Below the pieces are notes generated by a model that was not told the DNA's origin, searched no databases, and saw nothing but the letters and a program-made list of their open reading frames with translations. A program made the position numbers and the translations under genes. From Candidatus Marithrix sp. Canyon 246 (GTDB lineage: Bacteria; Pseudomonadota; Gammaproteobacteria; Beggiatoales; Beggiatoaceae): a stretch of 64,000 bases of DNA. Location of the stretch: contig NZ_MCBX01000013.1 of NCBI RefSeq assembly GCF_001723685.1, forward strand, positions 1 through 64,000. The letters are read 5' to 3'. Below are positions 36,187 through 43,393 of the stretch, piece by piece. Within the stretch, counting starts at the first letter, position 1. Each line of letters opens with the position of its first letter.

Positions 36187-37471
36187 TGACATAATTTTTC
36201 AAGATGATGATATTTTTGAAGAAGTTCAAAAGCAAGAAGAAACATGGGAAATTTTAATTATTGATGATGAAGAAGATGTTCATCAATTAACCCATTTTGT
36301 ATTAGATGATTATAGTTATCAAGGTAAAAAATTAAAATTTGTCAGCGCGTATTCTGCTGAAGAAGCGAAATTGGTATTTGATCAACATCCAAATATGGCT
36401 GTAATTTTCTTAGATGTTGTCATGGAAACTAATGATGCTGGTTTGAAATTAGTAGAATATATACGTGAGCGATTAAACAATCACCTTGTACGTATCATTT
36501 TACGCACTGGGCAAGCTGGATATGCACCTGAAAAACAAGTAATTATTAAATATGATATTAATGATTACAAAAATAAAACTGAGTTGACTGATCAAAAACT
36601 ATTTACAGTAATGACATCCAGTTTACGTAATTATTCCGATATTAAAACCATTGAATCATATCGGCATCATTTGGAAGATAAAGTAGCTGAACGTACTTTA
36701 GAATTAAAGGAAAAAAATGAAATTCTATTACAACTGAATCAACAATTAACCAATCTGAATAAAGAAAAAAATGAATTTTTAAGTATCGCTGCGCATGATT
36801 TGAAAAATCCCTTATCAGCGATTCAGTCTTTAGCAGGTATTATTCATCATTCTTTAGATAATTTATCTAAAGATAAGTTGATTGAATTTGCTTCAATGAT
36901 TGAATTTAGTTCTCGAAAAATGTTTTCTTTAATTAAGAATTTATTAGATGTTAATGCGATTGAGTCTAAAAACATTCACTTCTCTTTTAATACATATAAT
37001 TTTAATAGTTGTTTACAAACCGTGCTAAAAAACTATATTGAAACGGCAAAGAAAAAACAGATTACATTAGAATATCAAGTTAAAGAACAACAAAACTATT
37101 CAATTTTTGTGGATGAAAATGCACTATATCAAATACTTGATAACTTAATTTCTAATGCGATTAAATATTCGCCTATTGGTAAAACTGTTTGTATTAATTT
37201 GTTTGAAGATGCAAATGTAGTGCGTTGTGAAATTCAAGATCAAGGCACAGGAATTGAGAAACAAGAACAAGCTTTATTATTTGGAAAATTTGCCCGTTTA
37301 ACTCCCCAACCTACTGCTGGAGAACATTCAACAGGATTGGGCTTATTTATTGTTAAAAAATTAGTAACCGCTATGAAGGGCAAGGTTTGGTGCGAAAGCG
37401 AATTTGGTGAAGGATCAAAGTTTATTGTTGAATTTCAAAATCCACTTGCCTCCAAGCTTCATACAGAATAA
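36170..37471 (+). CDS. Response regulator-histidine kinase hybrid (REC-HisKA-HATPase)
   Basis: The 433-residue protein starts with an acidic leader. A receiver follows (WEILIIDDEEDVHQLTHFVL, VIFLDVVMETNDAGLKLVEY, LRTGQAG), the variant common beside DUF3369 proteins. A coiled coil (HLEDKVAERTLELKEKNEIL) leads to a kinase with FLSIAAHDLKNPLSAIQSL, NLISNAIKYSP, DQGTGIEKQ and GLGLFIVKKL. Overlap with the Cache kinase suggests they form one pathway. The last 50 bp lie over the convergent trmL gene. Confidence 0.93.
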   Translation: MSTVYDDIIFQDDDIFEEVQKQEETWEILIIDDEEDVHQLTHFVLDDYSYQGKKLKFVSAYSAEEAKLVFDQHPNMAVIFLDVVMETNDAGLKLVEYIRERLNNHLVRIILRTGQAGYAPEKQVIIKYDINDYKNKTELTDQKLFTVMTSSLRNYSDIKTIESYRHHLEDKVAERTLELKEKNEILLQLNQQLTNLNKEKNEFLSIAAHDLKNPLSAIQSLAGIIHHSLDNLSKDKLIEFASMIEFSSRKMFSLIKNLLDVNAIESKNIHFSFNTYNFNSCLQTVLKNYIETAKKKQITLEYQVKEQQNYSIFVDENALYQILDNLISNAIKYSPIGKTVCINLFEDANVVRCEIQDQGTGIEKQEQALLFGKFARLTPQPTAGEHSTGLGLFIVKKLVTAMKGKVWCESEFGEGSKFIVEFQNPLASKLHTE

Positions 37472-37886
37472 CCGCTACAGAATTAGATAAATTTAAGCTG
37501 CGGCTATCTGGATACATTGGAATACGTATTATTTGTTCAGCAGGTAATTCTTGCAAAATACTCATGGGTAAACCTCGTGTCTCTGGTCCAAATAAAAATA
37601 CATCTCCATTTCGATACTGTGGTTTACTATAATTAGTTGTACCCTTTGTCGAACAGGCAAATATACGTTCTGGTTTTAGTTTATCTATAAATTCAGCTAA
37701 GGAATCATATTCTTGAACATTAGCAAATTCACGATAATCAAGCCCAGCGCGTCTTAATTTTTTATCATCTAACTCAAAACCGAGTGGATGAATTAAATGT
37801 AACTTAATTCCGGTATTAACACATAATCGAATGATATTACCAGTATTAGGTGGAATTTCTGGTTGATAAAGTAAGCAATGAAACAT
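37422..37886 (-). CDS. trmL: tRNA (cytidine(34)-2'-O)-methyltransferase
   Basis: TrmL is a small SPOUT enzyme that methylates the wobble ribose of certain tRNA-Leu. The 154 residues show YQPEIPPNTGNIIRLCVNTG at 7-26, the knot motifs LFGPETRGLP and the C-terminal RSLNLSNSVAVILYEAWRQ. The length is typical. It lies alone on the minus strand among signalling genes, and its last 50 bp overlap the kinase gene from the other strand. Confidence 0.95.
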   Translation of the reverse strand: MFHCLLYQPEIPPNTGNIIRLCVNTGIKLHLIHPLGFELDDKKLRRAGLDYREFANVQEYDSLAEFIDKLKPERIFACSTKGTTNYSKPQYRNGDVFLFGPETRGLPMSILQELPAEQIIRIPMYPDSRSLNLSNSVAVILYEAWRQVDFEIQQ

Positions 37887-37988
37887 TATTATAAATACTA
37901 TCCTTTGTAAATCTTGTACAAATTTCGCATCCCAGCAAAAGAAAAACCTTGAACTTTACTATCTTTAGAAGCAATTATCAACATAATT

Positions 37989-40900
37989 ATGGATATTACT
38001 GAAAGAAAACAGATTGAAGAACTATTTAATCTGTCAATAGATATGCAATGTGTCATTGATTTTAATGGTTATTTTAAGCAATTAAATCAGGCATGGGAAG
38101 ATACTTTAGCTTATCATCGTAGTCATTTATTAAGTAAACCGTTTTTAGATTTTATTCATCCAAATGATCGTCAAAGTTCTGAAGAGTTTTTTAACAAATT
38201 ATTACAAGGCGAGCCTGTAAAGAATTTTGAAACTCGCTATAAATGTAAAGATAATTCTTATCGTCTCTTATCTTGGAATGCTTATCCTCTGGTAGAACAA
38301 AGAAAGATTTATGCAATTATTCGTGATATTACTGAATGCAAGCAAAATGAAGTTGCTCTGAAAGATGCTCATGAACGTTTATTAACTATTGTAGATCGTT
38401 ATCGCGCCATTGTACAAGATCAAACTGAGCTTATTTGTCGCTATATACCTAATGGCTGCATCAGTTTTGTTAATGAAGCTTATTGCCGCTATTTCAATAA
38501 AACTGAAAATGAGCTAATTGGATTTGCTGATGAATCAGATGAAATGCAGGCATTAATTCGACAAATGATGGAGAATTTAAGTGAATTAAAGCCTGTTATA
38601 GAAACTGAATACTATCTTGTTATCAATCACGATACGCGCTGGCAACATTGGGTGGCTAGAGCAATGTTTAATCCTCAACATGAACTCATTGAATATCAAT
38701 TAGTTGGGCGTGATATTACTGAACGTAAACAAGCTGAAGCTGAATTACGTAAAGCCAAAGAAACGGCTGAAGCAGCTACCCGTTCCAAAAGCGAATTTTT
38801 AGCTAATATGAGTCATGAAATTCGTACACCTATGAATGGTGTGGTTGGTATGACGGAGTTATTACTAAATACTGAGCTTTCATCTAAGCAACGTGAATAT
38901 GCTCAAATTATTTACCAATCAACTGAAGCTTTACAAACTCTTATCAATGATATTCTTGATTTTTCTAAAATTGAAGCTGGTAAATTATCTTTAGAAGTAG
39001 CCCCTTTTGATTTAGAAGCCGCTGTGTTAGAAGTTGCTCGTTTACTTGCACTTACTGCTGAAGCTAAAGGTGTTAAATTAATTGTACGTTATGCACCTGA
39101 TGCACCTCGTTACTTGGTAGGTGACGCTGGTAGAATAAGACAAATTTTAACCAATTTAACTGGTAATGCAGTGAAATTTACTAATCAAGGGCATGTATTA
39201 ATTGATATAGATTGTCAATGGCAAAGCGTTGAATCAGCACAAATGGTATTTAATATTGAAGATACAGGAGTTGGTATTGCTGCCAATAAATTAAATACTA
39301 TTTTCGATAAATTTACTCAAGCTGATACTTCAACTACTCGTAAATTTGGAGGAACTGGATTAGGTTTAGCAATTAGTCAGCAACTAGTTAAAATGATGAA
39401 GGGTAAAATGGGAGTGGTAAGTGAATTACATAAAGGCTCTAGCTTCAGCTTTAGTTTGCCATTACCCTTAGCAGAAATTCATGCAAGCAATTTTGAACAA
39501 CTAGAATTTGTGAATGCCAATATTGATTTAGATTTAAGCAGTTTAAAAAGCACCCGCATCTTAATCGTAGATGATAATACAGTTAATCAAAAAATCCTGA
39601 TTGAGCAACTAGAAAATTTGGATATTCGTACTAATGCAGTAGATAATGCTCAAGCGGCTGTAAAGGCTTTAACTGATGCACAATTAAACAATGATCCTTA
39701 TTGGTTAGCTATTATTGATCATTTTATGCCTAATATAGATGGCATACAATTAGGGCAAATGATTGGTCAAAATCCGAAATTTCAGAAAACTATATTAATA
39801 ATGTTATCCTCAAGCGGAGAACAAGAAAATAGTAAACAATTACAGCAAATTGGATTTTCTGCTAACTTAATCAAACCTTTACGACGCTATCAATTACAAC
39901 AAGTAATATTAAAACTACGGGAAAATTTTAACAATCCTAATAAAGTACAAGAATTGATAACTATGACTGATGTGAATCAATTATCCTTAAAGCAACATAA
40001 AAAGCTTCTGACTAATATTTCAACATTGTTAGTAGAGGATAATGAAGTCAATCGTATGGTTGCTATTAACATGTTAGAAAAATTAGGTTGTCAAGTTACA
40101 TCTTCTGAAAATGGTGTTGAAGCTATAGAAATATTAGCCACACAAAACTTCGATATCATTTTTATGGATATACAAATGCCAGAAATGGGTGGTTTTGAAG
40201 CAACCGAATGGATTCGTCAACATGAATCTGCAAACAATAAAAATATTATCGTTGCTATGACAGCTAATGCAATGCAAGGTGATGCGGAAAGTTGTTTAGC
40301 GGCAGGTATGGATGATTATCTTGCTAAACCTATTAATTTAGATGGTTTATATAAGATTTTAAATAAATATCTAGTTAAATTTACTACCAAGATCAATAAA
40401 GATAAAAAAATCTTATTAGTAGAAGATAATTCAGTCAACCTTCTAGTTGCAACTAATATGCTTGAGCAACTGAATTACCAAGTAGATATTGCAGAAAATG
40501 GTCAAGAAGCAGTAGAAAAATGTAAAATAAATAATTACAACTTAATTTTAATGGATATACAAATGCCGATAATGGATGGTGTAGAAGCAACAAGACAAAT
40601 ACGTCGTGGTGAAAATAAAGACACTCCTATTGTAGCAGTAACAGCTAATCATCAAGAGCCTGATTTAAAAATTTATTTTGCTGCTGGAATGAATGATTGC
40701 TTAGGTAAACCAGTTGCAATAGAAAATTTACATTCAATAGTAGATAAATATACTCTAGCAACTACTAGCACTGAAGAATTATCAACAGACTTACCGATTT
40801 TTGACGCTGAACAAGCAAAAAGTATTGCGATTGGCAACGTAGCAATATTAAAAATAATCATCGAAAAATTTCTGGAAGATACTCCTAAGCAATTAGAAAA

Positions 40901-41141
40901 ATTAACAATTGCATTAAAAAACAACAAGCTAAAAGACATAGAACGTATTACTCATAGCCTAAAAGGCAGTTCGCGTAGCGTTGGCGCATTACGCTTAGGT
41001 GAAATCGCGTTTCAAGCAGAACAATTAACTAAAGATAATGAATTAACAGCAGCAGAACAAATGCTAAAACCCTTAAACGAGGAATTTTCTCAATTACAGG
41101 CAATATGGGCACAAACTGATTGGGATCATTTTTTAAATTAA
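37989..41141 (+). CDS. Hybrid sensor kinase: PAS-PAS-HisKA-HATPase-REC-REC-REC-HPt
   Basis: A 1050-residue BarA-like phosphorelay protein without transmembrane segments. It starts abruptly with MDITERKQIEELFNLSIDMQ, the end of a PAC motif, so an N-terminal sensor part may have been lost. PAS domains lie at ~15-120 and ~135-250. The H box is FLANMSHEIRTPMNGVVGM (~275), with GGTGLGLAISQQL further on. A degenerate receiver (IIDHFMPNIDG) is followed by two canonical ones (IIFMDIQMPEMGG and LILMDIQMPIMDG). A C-terminal HPt domain has ITHSLKGSSRSVGA. An in-frame stop lies 39 bp upstream of the ATG. Confidence 0.93.
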   Translation: MDITERKQIEELFNLSIDMQCVIDFNGYFKQLNQAWEDTLAYHRSHLLSKPFLDFIHPNDRQSSEEFFNKLLQGEPVKNFETRYKCKDNSYRLLSWNAYPLVEQRKIYAIIRDITECKQNEVALKDAHERLLTIVDRYRAIVQDQTELICRYIPNGCISFVNEAYCRYFNKTENELIGFADESDEMQALIRQMMENLSELKPVIETEYYLVINHDTRWQHWVARAMFNPQHELIEYQLVGRDITERKQAEAELRKAKETAEAATRSKSEFLANMSHEIRTPMNGVVGMTELLLNTELSSKQREYAQIIYQSTEALQTLINDILDFSKIEAGKLSLEVAPFDLEAAVLEVARLLALTAEAKGVKLIVRYAPDAPRYLVGDAGRIRQILTNLTGNAVKFTNQGHVLIDIDCQWQSVESAQMVFNIEDTGVGIAANKLNTIFDKFTQADTSTTRKFGGTGLGLAISQQLVKMMKGKMGVVSELHKGSSFSFSLPLPLAEIHASNFEQLEFVNANIDLDLSSLKSTRILIVDDNTVNQKILIEQLENLDIRTNAVDNAQAAVKALTDAQLNNDPYWLAIIDHFMPNIDGIQLGQMIGQNPKFQKTILIMLSSSGEQENSKQLQQIGFSANLIKPLRRYQLQQVILKLRENFNNPNKVQELITMTDVNQLSLKQHKKLLTNISTLLVEDNEVNRMVAINMLEKLGCQVTSSENGVEAIEILATQNFDIIFMDIQMPEMGGFEATEWIRQHESANNKNIIVAMTANAMQGDAESCLAAGMDDYLAKPINLDGLYKILNKYLVKFTTKINKDKKILLVEDNSVNLLVATNMLEQLNYQVDIAENGQEAVEKCKINNYNLILMDIQMPIMDGVEATRQIRRGENKDTPIVAVTANHQEPDLKIYFAAGMNDCLGKPVAIENLHSIVDKYTLATTSTEELSTDLPIFDAEQAKSIAIGNVAILKIIIEKFLEDTPKQLEKLTIALKNNKLKDIERITHSLKGSSRSVGALRLGEIAFQAEQLTKDNELTAAEQMLKPLNEEFSQLQAIWAQTDWDHFLN

Positions 41142-41190
41142 TGGTTAGCATCTAATATTTTAAGAAGGCAATAATCGCTTGATTATTTCA

Positions 41191-41199
41191 TGATACAAT
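41191..41199 (+). promoter_or_regulatory. Extended -10 promoter element ahead of gltX
   Basis: TGATACAAT matches the extended -10 pattern TGnTAnAAT and ends 31 bp before the gltX ATG. No -35 box is convincing, which extended -10 promoters can tolerate. By-eye match only. Confidence 0.35.
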
Positions 41200-41229
41200 A
41201 ATAAATTTTAAATAATAAAACCATATAAA

Positions 41230-42588
41230 ATGAACCATAAAACTCGTTTTGCCCCCAGCCCTACTGGCTTAATTCATATAGGCAACGCTCGCACTGCATT
41301 ATTTAATGCTTTATCTGCTTATAAAGGTGTGTTTCTATTAAGGATAGAAAATACTGATTTAGAGCGTAGTAAAGATACTTACATTCAACAGTTAAAACTA
41401 GACTTAAAAAGCTTAGGTTTATTGTGGCAACAGGAGGAAAAACAATCAGATCGCTTTGATATTTATGCTAAATATTATCAACAATTAGAACAACAAGATC
41501 TTGCTTATCCTTGCTTTTGTACCCCTGAAGAATTAGCATTATCGCGAAAATTACAACGCGCCTCTGGCAAAGCACCACGTTATGCAGGTACTTGTACCCA
41601 TCTTAGTGAGGCTGAAACAGCGGCAAAACTTGACAAAGGTTTAAAACCAACTTTACGTTTTCGAGTTCCGCGCGGACAAAATGTTGAATTTAATGACTTA
41701 GTTAGAGGAACACAACAATTTGCTAGTTATGATTTAGGAGATTTTATAATTCGTCGCGCTGATGGAACACCTGCATTTTTCTTCTGTAATGCAGTAGATG
41801 ATGCACTGATGGAAGTTAGTCATGTATTTCGCGGCGAAGATCATTTAACTAATACACCGCGCCAAATTTTAATTTTGCAAGCCCTAAATTTACCCATTCC
41901 AGAATATGGACATATATCATTGATATTAGGTAATGACGGCTTACCACTATCTAAACGCAATGGTAGCCAAAATATTCAAGGCATGATAAATGATGGTTGG
42001 TTAGCAACAGCATTAGTAAACTATTTAGCCCGATTAGGTCATACTTATACAGATGATAACTTGCTATCATTAGAACAACTAGCAGAACAATTTTCAATAG
42101 AACGCTTAGGGCGTGCGCCAGCTCGTTTTGATGAACAACAATTACGACATTGGCAACAATCCGCCATTATCAAAGCAAGCACAGAAGAATTATGGCAATG
42201 GATGGGAGAACAAGTACACCAGCTAGTTCCAGAAACAGCGCGTGATGAATTTATAAATGCAATTCGCCCCAATATAACCTTTCCTAAACAAGCAGTAGAA
42301 TGGGCAAACACTTTATTCATAGACGAGATTGTACGACAACCAGAAGCACAAACTGTCATTGACAACACAGAAAAAAAATTCTTTAATCATGCTATAACAG
42401 CCTTAGAAGCTAGCCAAGGTGACTATAAAGAATTGATAAAACAACTAAAACAAACCAGCGGAGCCAAAGGTAAAAAATTATTTATGCCTTTACGCGCCGC
42501 CCTCACAGGTGCAACACATGGTCCAGAATTAGCGAGTTTATTATCGTTGATGGGAACTGAACTAGCCAAAATGCGTTTGAGATTTTAA
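41230..42588 (+). CDS. gltX: Glutamyl-tRNA synthetase
   Basis: GltX charges tRNA-Glu (and in some bacteria tRNA-Gln). The 452 residues have the class I HIGH region FAPSPTGLIHIGNARTALFN at the start and the KMSKS-type loop LPLSKRNGSQN near 240. In between is DDALMEVSHVFRGEDHL. The zinc-finger region keeps CFCTPEE near residue 96. The length and the atypical LSKRNG loop resemble the shorter second-type GluRS found in some gammaproteobacteria, so a discriminating or specialised role is possible; no other copy is in the window. Confidence 0.93.
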   Translation: MNHKTRFAPSPTGLIHIGNARTALFNALSAYKGVFLLRIENTDLERSKDTYIQQLKLDLKSLGLLWQQEEKQSDRFDIYAKYYQQLEQQDLAYPCFCTPEELALSRKLQRASGKAPRYAGTCTHLSEAETAAKLDKGLKPTLRFRVPRGQNVEFNDLVRGTQQFASYDLGDFIIRRADGTPAFFFCNAVDDALMEVSHVFRGEDHLTNTPRQILILQALNLPIPEYGHISLILGNDGLPLSKRNGSQNIQGMINDGWLATALVNYLARLGHTYTDDNLLSLEQLAEQFSIERLGRAPARFDEQQLRHWQQSAIIKASTEELWQWMGEQVHQLVPETARDEFINAIRPNITFPKQAVEWANTLFIDEIVRQPEAQTVIDNTEKKFFNHAITALEASQGDYKELIKQLKQTSGAKGKKLFMPLRAALTGATHGPELASLLSLMGTELAKMRLRF

Positions 42589-42590
42589 GT

Positions 42591-43391
42591 ATGAAAACCA
42601 TTGCCATTAAACAAACATTTCAAACAATCCGCCATAACAAATTTTTTGAATTGTTTGTTATTTTTATAATCATTTTTTCTGCTTTGGTGGTAGGTGTGAA
42701 AACCTATTCCATTTCACCAGTGATGTTACAAGTAATATCGATACTGGATTGGTTAATTACCATTTTTTTTCTAATAGAAATCTGTATTCGCTTTATTAGT
42801 GAAGAAAATAAAAAGGACTTTTTTAAAAATGGCTGGAATATTTTTGATACCTTAGTTGTAACTATCAGTTTAATACCAATTGAAAATAGTGAAATGGCAG
42901 TAGTAGGGCGTTTAATACGTATATTCCGTGTCTTGCGGATGATATCTATCATTCCAGACTTACGTATATTATTGACTTCATTAATGAAGGCTATGCCACA
43001 GCTAGGTTATATTGTCTTAATGCTATTTATTATTTTTTATATTTATGCAGCCGTTGGTAGTATCTTTTTTGAAGCAATTAATCCGACTTTATGGGGTAAT
43101 ATCAGTATCTCAATGTTAACCCTGTTTAGAATCATGACTTTTGAAGGTTGGGCGGATATAATGTATGAAAGTATGGCTGTCTATCCTCTAAGCTGGATGT
43201 ACTATCTATCCTTTATATTCTTGACAACTTTTGCATTTTTAAACATGGTGATAGGTATTGTTGTTAATGTTTTGGATGAAGAACACCGCGCAGCCAGATT
43301 AAAAAAAGAACAACAAACACATCCTCTAACTCTGGAAGATTTAGATAGAAAAATTGAACGATTAATGGAAATTATTGAGACTAAAAAGTAG
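42591..43391 (+). CDS. Voltage-gated sodium-type ion channel (NaChBac/NavAb family)
   Basis: A 266-residue six-helix channel. S1-S3 are hydrophobic segments from ~20 to 95. S4 is the arginine ladder GRLIRIFRVLRMISI with charges every third residue. The pore has LTLFRIMTFEGWADIMYE, and S6 is FLTTFAFLNMVIGIVVNVL, followed by a helical tail. The filter TFEGWAD differs from TLESWS/TLESWA of the well-known sodium channels (Gly for Ser), so ion choice is uncertain. It starts 2 bp after gltX and ends 2 bp before the next gene, so all three are probably co-transcribed. Confidence 0.92.
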   Translation: MKTIAIKQTFQTIRHNKFFELFVIFIIIFSALVVGVKTYSISPVMLQVISILDWLITIFFLIEICIRFISEENKKDFFKNGWNIFDTLVVTISLIPIENSEMAVVGRLIRIFRVLRMISIIPDLRILLTSLMKAMPQLGYIVLMLFIIFYIYAAVGSIFFEAINPTLWGNISISMLTLFRIMTFEGWADIMYESMAVYPLSWMYYLSFIFLTTFAFLNMVIGIVVNVLDEEHRAARLKKEQQTHPLTLEDLDRKIERLMEIIETKK

Positions 43392-43393
43392 GA

